Below, one piece after another: positions 31,256 to 40,207 of a stretch of DNA of 52,450 nucleotides. Location: assembly GCA_947258825.1 (NCBI GenBank), contig CAMYJX010000002.1, positions 12,183-64,632 on the forward strand, written 5' to 3'. A model generated the notes under the pieces. It saw only the letters and a program-made list of their open reading frames with translations, searched no databases and was not told the DNA's origin. The DNA comes from an uncultured Pseudomonadales bacterium. GTDB lineage: Bacteria > Pseudomonadota > Gammaproteobacteria > Pseudomonadales > Azotimanducaceae. Made by a program: the position numbers and the translations under genes. Numbering within the stretch: position 1 is the first letter of the stretch; every line of letters begins with the position of its first letter.

Positions 31256-32888
31256 TCTCCAGGATGGAATGCGCGTGGTGCTGCCGGCCGAATTCATCCG
31301 TGGCCTGCACCGACACCCGGTAAGTACCCGGGCTGAGATCATCCGGAACATCCGCTGAAAACAGGTGCGACGAAGGCGTCGCAGTCAGCCAGGACTTCAC
31401 CGTCGCCTTATTGCGAGCGAAGGTCTCTACCATGTAGGGGTCGGGGCGCGAAATCCGCTTCATCGGCAGATAAGGCCCATCGTCGATGCGGAACCTGACC
31501 ACGGACTTCGGTCCGCCGTCGAACAGGTTCACCAGAAGCTCCGCGGCAGGCAGCTGATCCACCGTAAAGCGGCCGTCGAACAGCTCACCGGTACGGAAAT
31601 CGCGCATGCCGTCCTTGCTGAGACCGTGATGGGCAACGTCGTAAACGATGCGCATCTGGTAATCCTCGGGAAACCCTGCAGCCTTGTAGCGCATGCTGAC
31701 ATCGGTGCCATCGACGGTGAGCACGTGGTAGCCGTTGGGGGTACCGTCCCGCTGATCCGTGGTGGGCACGCCGCGGGGATCGAAGGGCCCGCTCCACCAG
31801 GAACCCGAAACCGTCGCCAGCACGTGGTGATGGAACGCCCCCGGGCCGCTGAAGCCGTCTTCGGAATCGAAATAGTGGTGCTCGGTGGTGTGAGTGTGGC
31901 CGGCGACGGCATAGAGGTTCGGCCGGCCAGCCAGCAGCCGGAACAGCGCACCCCGATCTGCCATGGGGCTATCGAACACATAGCTCTCCAGCGGGGCGTG
32001 CATGGCCAGGAAGATGAGCCGGTCGTCCGGCACGAACGACAGCTCGTTCTTCAGCCAGGCCAGCTGCCGCCGTCCAAGCTTCGCAACGTAGCCGCCGTTG
32101 CCGCGGATGTCCCCGGGATCGCTCTGCCCGTTGCCCTGATACTCGATGTTGTCGAGCACGACAAACAGCGCATCGCCCACCTCGAAGCTGTAGTACGGGG
32201 GGCCGTAATAGCGTTTGAAAGTCTCCAGCGAGTATCTGTCGTCCGCGGCCTCGAAGTTCAGTTCGTGGTTGCCGGCCACGTTGTACCAGGGAATGCCGAT
32301 CTGACCGATGAGGGCGTTATAGCGCGGAAACATGGAAAGATCGTCGAACAGAATGTCGCCCATGGTCATGCCGAACTGCGCCTGAATCTCCAGCAGCTCG
32401 GGAAGCACGTCGTCGCGAATGTAATCGAGCTCGGCTTCGGTCTGGGGCTGGGGGTCGGAGATCAGAATGGCTTCGAAGCGTCGCGGCACCTCAGCCCGCA
32501 GCAACGGGAAGTCGATGCGCTCCGGCAGCGGGCCGGTCGGCCGGATGCCCGGATAGCGCTGTCCCGCTGGCGAGCCCTGGGGCTGATGAATGTAGTAGAA
32601 CTGCGGCAGCTGGTGGCCGTTCACCGGGACTGTGAATCCGCGGGGTTTGGTGATGAAGATCACCGCTTCTTCATCCACCTTCAACTCGAAGGCGCCAGCC
32701 GCATCAGTCGCAACCACGTCCCTGCCGTTCGACACCCGCACGCCGGGGATGCCGGGCTCGCCAGAATCCAGCCGGCCGTTGCTGTTCAGGTCTTCAAAAA
32801 CCTGCCCTCGGGCATTCTCCGCCGCCGTTGCGGGCCCCAGAACTGCGGTGCCCATGGCAAGCAGGGCAACCTTCCAGAGTTTGCTCAT
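31242..32888 (-). CDS. Exported calcineurin-like metallophosphoesterase (548 aa)
   Basis: Signal peptide MSKLWKVALLAMGTAVLGPA-TA. Domain order: a beta-sandwich (GQVFEDLNSNGRLDSGEPGI, an SdrD-like/MetallophosN module, residues about 25-120), then the metallophosphatase core with ILISDPQPQ, MGDILFDD, AGNHELNFE, MHAPLES and AGHTHTTEHHYFD, then a C-terminal beta domain. All di-metal ligands are present, so it should be active in the periplasm or outside. The substrate may be phosphoesters of sugars, lipids or nucleotides. It follows the DUF748 gene by 44 nt with GGGAG before the ATG, and is probably co-transcribed with it. Confidence 0.9.
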   Translation of the reverse strand: MSKLWKVALLAMGTAVLGPATAAENARGQVFEDLNSNGRLDSGEPGIPGVRVSNGRDVVATDAAGAFELKVDEEAVIFITKPRGFTVPVNGHQLPQFYYIHQPQGSPAGQRYPGIRPTGPLPERIDFPLLRAEVPRRFEAILISDPQPQTEAELDYIRDDVLPELLEIQAQFGMTMGDILFDDLSMFPRYNALIGQIGIPWYNVAGNHELNFEAADDRYSLETFKRYYGPPYYSFEVGDALFVVLDNIEYQGNGQSDPGDIRGNGGYVAKLGRRQLAWLKNELSFVPDDRLIFLAMHAPLESYVFDSPMADRGALFRLLAGRPNLYAVAGHTHTTEHHYFDSEDGFSGPGAFHHHVLATVSGSWWSGPFDPRGVPTTDQRDGTPNGYHVLTVDGTDVSMRYKAAGFPEDYQMRIVYDVAHHGLSKDGMRDFRTGELFDGRFTVDQLPAAELLVNLFDGGPKSVVRFRIDDGPYLPMKRISRPDPYMVETFARNKATVKSWLTATPSSHLFSADVPDDLSPGTYRVSVQATDEFGRQHHAHSILEITGS

Positions 32889-32932
32889 CGTCGATCTCCC
32901 GAGGGTAAGCGGCCCAGCGTAGGCTGGCTTGA

Positions 32933-35900
32933 TTACATCGCCTTAACCTTCATGCGCATGGGGATCCACCCGTCATCCAGCTTCGCGGCATCCGGGTCCA
33001 AAACCTTCACCCGCAGCGGATCGATCTGCTTGTCACCGGCCAGCGCGTTCTGCACCGCCAGCGCCCGCTCTCCGGCAAGGGCGTCGAGATCTTCCTGACC
33101 CACCACCTCCGCTGCCTCCAGCAGCTGCTCCAGCGCGGCCAGGTAAGCTGGCTGGTCCAGAACCAGCCTATCATCCGGGCGTGCCGGATCTTCCGGGCGT
33201 TGATGCTCGTCCCGAACCACCCTCAAGTCGACGCCGAGCCGCTCGGTAGCCAGGGTCTCCAGCACGCGCCGGCGTCGCTCGGCAAGCATGACGCCGTCAT
33301 CGGCAGGCAGCCGATCCAGCTCGGCCTCTACTTCCGCCGTTAAACGAATCTCTCGCAGCGCGGCGTCGTCGGCCTCCGGGTCCGAGACGCCGCGCAAACT
33401 CACGGCGAGATTCGGGCGCATGCGCAAAGCCTCCACCAGCTTGGTCAGCTTTTCCTGCTCCGGCGGCGCAAGCTCCGCAGACCCCGGCCTGAATTCGACC
33501 CGGTCGAGCTTTTCACTGTCGATCCCCACCAGACGGCCCAGCAGGTTGAAGGGTGAGGCCGCCAGCTTACCGATGAGATTGGCAAAGGTTTTCATCACCA
33601 CGCCGCCAATGTTGAACTTGGGGTCGTCGACGTTGCCCGTAACCGGCATATCCAGCTTGATGCTGCCGTCCGGGCCGGTGAGCAGCGCGACCGCAAGCCC
33701 AAGCGGAAGGTCCACGGCGCCTGGATAATCCACTTTCTCGCCCAGCTTCAGCTTTTCGATTCGAACGCTGTTGTCTCCCGCAAGCCTGCCCCCGTCCAGA
33801 CGGTAGCGCAGATCCAGCGACAGCCGGCCCGAATCAATCTTGCGGCCGGCAAACTTCGTGGTGTACGGGGTGAGCCGGGGCATGTCGACGTTACGGAACT
33901 GCACGCTGATATCGGTGCTCGCAGAGGGATCCGTTGGCCGGATCTGGCCACCGATCTCCACCAGGCCGTACTCGTCGACCCGTCCTTTGAGCGCGATCTC
34001 TGCAGGTTCGCTGCTCACCGAAGAAATCGTGGACATCCGGCCATTCAGCTCGCTGATTGCGGCCGCAAACGGGAGCGGCAGAGAAAGATCGGAGTAATCT
34101 GCAGCGCCGCCGGAGACGTTGATGCGCCCCACGGCCAGTGCCAGGGCTCCGGCCGGCGGACCGGCTTCCCCTTGAACTTCCCCTTCAGCCGCGGGCGCTA
34201 TATCAGCCGCGGGCGCTTTATCAGCCGCGGGCGCTGCCTCAACTCCAGATTCTTCTGCTGGGGCTGCGTCCGGGGCCGGCTGCGCGACCACAAGGTCGCC
34301 GAAGTTCGTCGTCTGATCTTCCGCGATGCGAAATCTCGCATAGGGCGCGTCCAGGTCGATGGTCGAGATTTCCAGCCGATTCTCAGCCGCGCTGAAGCTC
34401 AACTGGTCAACCTCGAGGTTTTCCCAGCCGAGAAGCTTCTCGCCGCGCCCCGAATCGGTCAGATAAAAGCCGGGAATTTTCAGCGCTGCTTTCAGGTCGA
34501 GCGGGCTGTCCGGGGTTACCGTCAATTCGGCCGTCGCGCTGAAGCTGCCGGAATCGAGATTGACGTTAGCCAGGCTATCGATCCAGGGCTGGGCCAAATC
34601 TAGAACCAACTCGTTCACGCTGACATCGGCCTGGAGCGAAACCTCCGGAAGCACCGTAAGCAAGCCCTCTGCGCTAACGTCGCCACCGGAGGCGACTGCG
34701 AAATCGATAGACATCGGAATTTGCGCACCTTGCTCGGTGGAGACGTTTTCCAGGTCGAGGTTGAAGTTCTGCAACCCGATGGTTCCAGGCTCATCGAGGC
34801 TGCGATCCGCCAGTTCCAGCGCCAGCCCCTCGATGCGGAATCGGTCCAGAGAGACGGCCCAGGGTTCACCGGGCATGTCGGAGGTCGAACTGGGGGCGTC
34901 CAGGACGGCGTCCGCGCCGGCGTCCGCGACGGTGTCGCCGATGGCTTCCCCATTCGCGCTTTCCGGCGTTGAGGCCAGGAGCTGATCAACGCTCAGGCTG
35001 CCATCCGGGTTGCGCCAGACACGGATCTCGGGGTCGGTGATAACCACCGCGTCTATGTTCACCGCGCGTTCGGGCCAGGCCAAAGCCCCGCCCTGCAGCT
35101 CGATGGTCGGAAGGGCGACGAAACGAACGCGGGCTTGGTCGACATCCGCCTGTTCCAGCGCTGCACCTCGCAGTATCCAGTTGACGTCCTGGATATCTGC
35201 CGTCAGCCCCGCTTCGGGGTCGAGCCGAAGGCGATAGTCGAAGCTGCCTTCGATGTCGCCACCAACCAGCTCGAAGTTCAGCAACGACTCAACATAGCGG
35301 TACATCATCGGCACATACGGGCCCCGAAGGTTGACCGTGCCCGATGAGCTGAGGGGATTGAGACCGATGTCACCTGACCACTCAAGCCGGGTGCCGCTGG
35401 CGGTGGCAATGGAAACCCGCTGCTCACCCGTGCGGTCCGGCAGGGTAGAGAGGCCCCGAATGGAGATGTCCACCGGGCCGACCTCCGTCTCAAAGGGAGA
35501 GGGAAGATTTTCGTCGCGAACCTCGATCTGACCGTTGCTGATGGAAAGCTCGTGGATGACCAGACCCAGCGGTTGGCCGGGCTCCTCCTGGGCCTGCTCG
35601 CTTACGTCCGAATCGCCAGGCGGAACGAGCACCTGCACGTTCAGGAAGCCGTCGGAATCTCGGACCAGGCGACCGTGGGGTCGTTCCAGGGTAACCTCAC
35701 GCAGCGTCAGCGCGCGGTTGATCAGGCTGGACAGCTGCAGATTGACGAAGAGCCGGTCGAAGCCGACCAGCACCTGGTCTTCGGCATCGTTGATGGCGAA
35801 ACCTTCAGCCTCCACCGTCAGCGCCCAAGGATTGGTTCGAACCTGCGCCAAAGACACGGGCAAGCCGAATTGCGCCTCCAGCACCGAGACGACCTCGCGC

Positions 35901-36046
35901 TTGGCGATCCAGGGCAGCAGGAAAAATCCGACGAGGGTGTAAACGACAAGCAGCACCAGCAGCCAGAACCGCTTGCGCCGATAACTCCACCAGGCATCCA
36001 GCGGCCAGGGGAAGGCGCGTCTATCCCTGCGACTTGGTGTATTCAT
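32933..36046 (-). CDS. DUF748 (AsmA-like) envelope protein (1037 aa)
   Basis: One N-terminal membrane anchor (FWLLVLLVVYTLVGFFLLPW) is followed by a very long beta-rich region of AsmA/DUF748 type: KREVVSVLEAQFGLPVSLAQ, DVVITDPEIRVWRNPDGSLS, DISVQFRNVDMPRLTPYTTK, FAGRKIDSGRLSLDLRYRL. Near the end is an OmpA-like stretch (FRPGSAELAPPEQEKLTKLV then EALRMRPNLAVSLRG). Relatives are bridge-like proteins spanning the periplasm and implicated in lipid transport to the outer membrane. A low-complexity Ala/Pro/Glu linker (residues about 603-635) contains a triplicated 18-bp DNA repeat. Confidence 0.9.
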   Translation of the reverse strand: MNTPSRRDRRAFPWPLDAWWSYRRKRFWLLVLLVVYTLVGFFLLPWIAKREVVSVLEAQFGLPVSLAQVRTNPWALTVEAEGFAINDAEDQVLVGFDRLFVNLQLSSLINRALTLREVTLERPHGRLVRDSDGFLNVQVLVPPGDSDVSEQAQEEPGQPLGLVIHELSISNGQIEVRDENLPSPFETEVGPVDISIRGLSTLPDRTGEQRVSIATASGTRLEWSGDIGLNPLSSSGTVNLRGPYVPMMYRYVESLLNFELVGGDIEGSFDYRLRLDPEAGLTADIQDVNWILRGAALEQADVDQARVRFVALPTIELQGGALAWPERAVNIDAVVITDPEIRVWRNPDGSLSVDQLLASTPESANGEAIGDTVADAGADAVLDAPSSTSDMPGEPWAVSLDRFRIEGLALELADRSLDEPGTIGLQNFNLDLENVSTEQGAQIPMSIDFAVASGGDVSAEGLLTVLPEVSLQADVSVNELVLDLAQPWIDSLANVNLDSGSFSATAELTVTPDSPLDLKAALKIPGFYLTDSGRGEKLLGWENLEVDQLSFSAAENRLEISTIDLDAPYARFRIAEDQTTNFGDLVVAQPAPDAAPAEESGVEAAPAADKAPAADIAPAAEGEVQGEAGPPAGALALAVGRINVSGGAADYSDLSLPLPFAAAISELNGRMSTISSVSSEPAEIALKGRVDEYGLVEIGGQIRPTDPSASTDISVQFRNVDMPRLTPYTTKFAGRKIDSGRLSLDLRYRLDGGRLAGDNSVRIEKLKLGEKVDYPGAVDLPLGLAVALLTGPDGSIKLDMPVTGNVDDPKFNIGGVVMKTFANLIGKLAASPFNLLGRLVGIDSEKLDRVEFRPGSAELAPPEQEKLTKLVEALRMRPNLAVSLRGVSDPEADDAALREIRLTAEVEAELDRLPADDGVMLAERRRRVLETLATERLGVDLRVVRDEHQRPEDPARPDDRLVLDQPAYLAALEQLLEAAEVVGQEDLDALAGERALAVQNALAGDKQIDPLRVKVLDPDAAKLDDGWIPMRMKVKAM
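34185..34238 (-). repeat. Three tandem 18-bp units in the DUF748 linker
   Basis: The unit TCAGCCGCGGGCGCTTTA occurs three times with one to three changes. It encodes the repeated PAAD-(K/I) residues of a disordered linker. Copy number could vary by slippage without breaking the frame. Confidence 0.8.
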
Positions 36047-36257
36047 GACGCCTGGGCACCGCCGGCCTGCGGCGTGCGGAAGATCATTTTCTGGCAGTTC
36101 TTAAGGAGGGCACTTTGCAAAACATAATACCTTGAGCGCGATAGAAAAGTGTGCCCGGCCGGCACCGTCCCAGCAAGTAAGACATCTCTTTTTGAAAAAG
36201 GAAGCGGCGGCAGGCGCTGGTTACCTAAGCCGCAGGGCTGTAAACTGGCCGCCTCAC

Positions 36258-36684
<427 letters not shown>

Positions 36685-37704
36685 CTAACCACTGACGCTC
36701 CCTCCCCAGTCAATACCGGCAAGCAGCTCGTAGCAGCGGATCCGGGCCTGGAAGTCGTGGGTGATGGAGACGATGGCCAGCTCCTCCGCTCCGGCGCGCT
36801 CAGCAAGGTCGGCAAGCTGCTTAGCCACCTTGTCCCGGGTCCCGAGGATCTGTTTGCCCTGTCTGTTGGACATGTATGCGGCCTCTTCGGCCGTGAACTC
36901 GTATGCCTCCGCCTCCTGGACAGAGGGAAACGGGGCGAATTCGCCCCGATGCACTCGAACCCCCCACAGATCACGGCATCTGCCAAGACGCTCGGCCTCT
37001 TCCTGGGTATCGGCGCACAGCGCGAACACGGCGAGCGAGATCACCGGATCTGGAACCCGCTCGCTGGGTCGGAACTTCCTAAGATAGACATCGCATGCAC
37101 GCGCCATCTCGTCCGGGTTGATGAAATGCGCGTAGGCAAACGGCAATCCAAAATGAGCAGCCAACCGGGCACCATCTTCCGAGGAGCCCAGCATCCAAAG
37201 CTCCGGAGGCGCTTCCAGCAGCGGAGTCGCCGCGACCTTTTCCAGGCCCTCCGTCAGGGGTTTGCCTCCGGTGAGAAACGCTTTCAGATCCGCCGTCTTA
37301 GCCGGGAAATACTCGATGCCCACGGAGGACCCATAGGCCAGCGCCGCAGCCGTGACCCGGTCGCTGCCAGGCGCACGGCCGATGCCCAGATCTATTCGGC
37401 CAGGATGCAGCGCCTCCAGCAGCTTGAAATTCTCTGCAACCTTCAACGGGCTGTAGTGCATCAGCATGACGCCCGCGGAGCCTACCCTGATGCGGCTGGT
37501 AGCGTCGGCGATGTGGCCGATAAGGATCTCGGGAGAGCAGCCGGCGAAGCTCGCCGAACCATGGTGTTCGGCAACCCAGTAGCGGTGGTAGCCCAGCGCT
37601 TCCGTGCGGCGGGCCAGAGCTACGCTGTCCCGAAGCGCCTGCTGCGCATTCGAACCGCTGGGAATCGGCGACTGGTCGAGGACGGTGAGATGACGAACAG
37701 GCAT
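36685..37704 (-). CDS. Luciferase-like flavin-dependent oxidoreductase (339 aa)
   Basis: This is a single-component LLM-class protein of the MsnO8/alkanal-monooxygenase-like family: LTVLDQSPIPSGSNAQQALR, ALGYHRYWVAEHHGSASFAG, VGSAGVMLMHYSPLKVAENF, LGIGRAPGSD and LWMLGSSEDGARLAAHFGLP. These fit the TIM-barrel FMN/F420-type fold; in proteobacteria FMNH2 from a partner reductase is the likely cofactor. No reductase is adjacent. The length is normal. The physiological substrate of this common family is not known. Confidence 0.9.
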   Translation of the reverse strand: MPVRHLTVLDQSPIPSGSNAQQALRDSVALARRTEALGYHRYWVAEHHGSASFAGCSPEILIGHIADATSRIRVGSAGVMLMHYSPLKVAENFKLLEALHPGRIDLGIGRAPGSDRVTAAALAYGSSVGIEYFPAKTADLKAFLTGGKPLTEGLEKVAATPLLEAPPELWMLGSSEDGARLAAHFGLPFAYAHFINPDEMARACDVYLRKFRPSERVPDPVISLAVFALCADTQEEAERLGRCRDLWGVRVHRGEFAPFPSVQEAEAYEFTAEEAAYMSNRQGKQILGTRDKVAKQLADLAERAGAEELAIVSITHDFQARIRCYELLAGIDWGGSVSG

Positions 37705-37862
37705 GCCGCAGAGACTAACAAAAAACGCTCATGCAAAGTCTGAGCCTGGCGCGCCCCGCCGCGATGCGCCCGCAATTGGTTTACATCTGGGAGCCAAGGC
37801 CTCACACCACGCCATGGCAGATGCCGCATCATCCGCTGACAAGATTTAAAGGGGGAACCTGA

Positions 37863-38054
37863 GTGAATACGCACCTGAAGGGCCGAATTATCCAGAATCA
37901 GGGCATCTCGTACCTGGTCATGCACGAGAACGACAGCTCCGACGACTGGCTGAACGTCAAATCTCTGGGGCCGAAACCGGAAATCCGCAAGATGCGGCGC
38001 GACGAGGTACAGAGCTGTCTGGCTGGCGGCGGGGTCATCCGTAAACCGGCCTGA
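37863..38054 (+). CDS. Small conserved-looking cytoplasmic protein (63 aa)
   Basis: The GTG at 37863 follows GGGGGA at ideal spacing. The product is compact and not repetitive: HLKGRIIQNQGISYLVMHEN, DWLNVKSLGPKPEIRKMRRD, EVQSCLAGGGVIRK. The pattern suggests a small beta-barrel or SH3-like fold followed by a helix. It is monocistronic, between divergent and convergent neighbours. I do not recognise a family; the ribosome-binding site and composition support it being real. Confidence 0.6.
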   Translation: MNTHLKGRIIQNQGISYLVMHENDSSDDWLNVKSLGPKPEIRKMRRDEVQSCLAGGGVIRKPA

Positions 38055-38086
38055 CCGGCACAACCCCGCACTGCTGAGTCCGCCGA

Positions 38087-38806
38087 CTAAATCGGCACTT
38101 CCATCTCAACGGCCTCCGCCAGTTGCTCCAGCACGAAAACCAGCGGCAAAGTCACCAGACCAATGACATTGGCCTGTTTACGGTGGCAATTGACCTGAAG
38201 CGGGCGCGGCTGCGAGCTTGCAATCAGGTAGGTCGCCTCGCCCAGCTTGAAGCGACGATTGATCAGGTTCAGGTGATGGGGCCCAGGCTGAGCGGCAACC
38301 CGTTTCGGCCCCGCTTTAGCCCGCGCAGCCGGTTTTTTAGCCGCAAGTGAGGGCTCTCGACCCGCTGAGGGCTCTCGACCCGCTGAGGGCTCTCGACCCG
38401 CTGAGGGCTCTCGACCCGCTGAGGGCTCTTTAACCGCTGAGGGCTCTTTAACCGCTGAGGGCTCTCGACCAGACCTTGAGCCGAATCTGCCGGTCGTGAA
38501 GACGGCCTCCTTGATGTCTTCTTCCTGGAAAGGCTCCGTCATGGATCGCAAATGCATGGGTTCCTGGGACACACCCAGGACATATTCGGCCCGGGTGATG
38601 ACCTCGCGCACATCAATCCGGCAGACCTCGATGTAATGCTGGAGCATGCTCAGGCTGCCGTCAGAAAGAAAGAGCACTGCCCGCATGACCCGAGGCGTCT
38701 GGATAATCTCACTTTCGAGCAGAATGTAGACTGCCGGTATATCCCGGCTATCGAAGTGACGTTCGATAAACGAAACAACGTCTTCAGGAAAAACCCCCAT
38801 GTTCAC
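38087..38806 (-). CDS. Two-domain protein of unknown function with a hexapeptide repeat linker (239 aa)
   Basis: The N-terminal domain (residues 1-108; MGVFPEDVVSFIERHFDSRD, AVYILLESEIIQTPRVMRAV, YIEVCRIDVREVITRAEYVL) and the C-terminal domain (residues about 176-239; LNLINRRFKLGEATYLIAS, VIGLVTLPLVFVLEQLAEAV) look folded. Between them are seven hexapeptides EPSA(G/V)(R/K) and a basic Ala/Lys stretch. No signal peptide is seen. The linker length is set by a minisatellite, so it may vary among strains. The function is unknown. Confidence 0.7.
   Translation of the reverse strand: MNMGVFPEDVVSFIERHFDSRDIPAVYILLESEIIQTPRVMRAVLFLSDGSLSMLQHYIEVCRIDVREVITRAEYVLGVSQEPMHLRSMTEPFQEEDIKEAVFTTGRFGSRSGREPSAVKEPSAVKEPSAGREPSAGREPSAGREPSAGREPSLAAKKPAARAKAGPKRVAAQPGPHHLNLINRRFKLGEATYLIASSQPRPLQVNCHRKQANVIGLVTLPLVFVLEQLAEAVEMEVPI
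38348..38473. repeat. In-frame 18-bp minisatellite, seven units
   Basis: Units begin at 38348, 38366, 38384, 38402, 38420, 38438 and 38456. Five carry TGAGGGCTCTCGACC and two carry TGAGGGCTCTTTAACC. The first four are identical, so recent expansion by slippage is likely. It is not a CRISPR: there are no spacers. Confidence 0.9.
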
Positions 38807-39170
38807 CTCCCTGGAACATCTGACACCGTCGGGTTGATCCCTCTGGCGTCCAGCTATGGTTGCAGCGTGTCCTTGGCTGCCTGATTCTCTCGGCCTGTTA
38901 AGCCAGGCTCTCTGAATCTTTCGCGGCCTTCTTTACCGCGACTTTTTCTTTATTTCGAATGAGCTTGCAGGCCCAATTCCCTTCCGTAGTTGCATGACGC
39001 GGGTTAGTTTCTGTTTTTATTCACGTTCCCTGTCTGCGCGAACCAATAATTACGCTGATCAGCGCCGAGGGAAAGTAGGAAAACGTAAGCAATAAAGGAA
39101 AGAAAATTGGCGCTCGTTTCAGAACAGACGTGGGATCGTATGGAACGACCCGTCGCCGGAGACCGCTGGC
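38807..39170. other. AT-richer intergenic region upstream of the minisatellite gene
   Basis: About 364 bases, noticeably more AT-rich than the genes around it. It should hold the promoter of the minus-strand gene at 38087-38806. A 12-bp palindrome CGCTGATCAGCG stands at 39054-39065. A short hairpin (CCGCTG/CAGCGG) spans the stop of the acyltransferase gene at about 39163-39177, without a T-run. No gene is seen. Confidence 0.5.
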
Positions 39171-40067
39171 TCAGCGGGTCCGGGGGGTTGCATGCTTAGG
39201 CCAGCGACGCTTGGTACAGAGCCATTGACCCGGCCTGTTGCTGATCCAACCCTCCAGCAAGGCGTAGAACTGGCGCGTGACGTCGATTGCAGCCTCTTTA
39301 CCTTTCAGTCCGGATCGAGGGAGCAGCGGCAGGTGAAAGTGCACCGTGAAACGACCGTCGGGCAGGCGCTCTACATGCAGGGGTATCAACGGATAGCCCA
39401 CCCGCTGGGCAATGCGCGCCGGACTGATGGTGGTCGGGGCTTCGACATCGAACAGTGGCAACAACGTCCCGGAATCAACCCTCTGGTCCGGAAGCAGGCC
39501 CAGCGAAGTGCCATCCTGCGCAGCCACGAGCATCTGTCGAAGAGCCTCATCCTTATCGACGAAAGTAACCCCGGGATACTGACGCCGCCGTTGCAACGAT
39601 GCCTCGACGAAGGGGTTGGTGTCCGGGCTGTAAACCACGAGCAGCCCGCGGCATTTAGTAGCAAGGAAGGAGGGCACGATCTCCCAGTTGCCAACGTGGC
39701 CCGATACGAACAACGCCGGACGGCCCTGGTCAAAAAGTTGCTGAACTTCCGCGGGCACGCGAATATCACAGCGTTCGGCGGTAATGCTTTGCAGATGGGG
39801 ATACTCCGCCAGCACCGAGCCGAAGTTTCGCCACACCTGGCGGGCCACCCCCTCGATCTCCGCCTCCGGCGCATCCGTCAAGACAAAGGACAGATTCCGT
39901 CGCACGTGGCGGTGTTTGCGCGACAAAGGTCCAAGCACACCAAGCAGCGCAGCGCCAAAACTGGACGCCCGGCGACTGGGAAGCCGTGCGGCAAGGAGCC
40001 AGATCAGCCTGAGCGGTACAGACTGGCAGTACTGCGCCAGAAGATGCAGGTTGTGTCTGAGATTCAT
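39171..40067 (-). CDS. LpxL/HtrB-family lipid A acyltransferase-like protein (298 aa)
   Basis: The acyltransferase HX4D/E motif is SGHVGNWE, after FDQGRPALFV. Other family features are the N-terminal hydrophobic helix (PLRLIWLLAARLP), HRHVRRNLSFVLTDAPEAEI and GTSLGLLPDQRVDSGTLLPL. It should add a secondary acyl chain to lipid A or a related lipid at the inner membrane. It is shorter in its C-terminus than E. coli LpxL but within the family's range. It is divergent from the first ELM1-family gene, 140 nt away, and opens the surface glycan locus. Confidence 0.88.
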   Translation of the reverse strand: MNLRHNLHLLAQYCQSVPLRLIWLLAARLPSRRASSFGAALLGVLGPLSRKHRHVRRNLSFVLTDAPEAEIEGVARQVWRNFGSVLAEYPHLQSITAERCDIRVPAEVQQLFDQGRPALFVSGHVGNWEIVPSFLATKCRGLLVVYSPDTNPFVEASLQRRRQYPGVTFVDKDEALRQMLVAAQDGTSLGLLPDQRVDSGTLLPLFDVEAPTTISPARIAQRVGYPLIPLHVERLPDGRFTVHFHLPLLPRSGLKGKEAAIDVTRQFYALLEGWISNRPGQWLCTKRRWPKHATPRTR

Positions 40068-40207
40068 AGGCTACAGAACGGGTCTGGTTGGCAATTCGCG
40101 GATACGCTGCCGGTCGATGATCGACAGCGCAGCAGATGCGACCATTGTAACCTGGATGGTCGACCTGTGGTCCGCACGGAACCTGCAGTATCAAGAGCTG
40201 AACAACC

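Noticed and set aside
31365..33098. Plus-strand open frame of 577 codons opposite the metallophosphatase
   Set aside because: Antisense shadow; its translation is rich in His, Val and Arg with no motif, while the minus strand shows a complete phosphatase.
38348..38473. CRISPR-like array
   Set aside because: Units are contiguous 18-mers without spacers, in frame within a gene.
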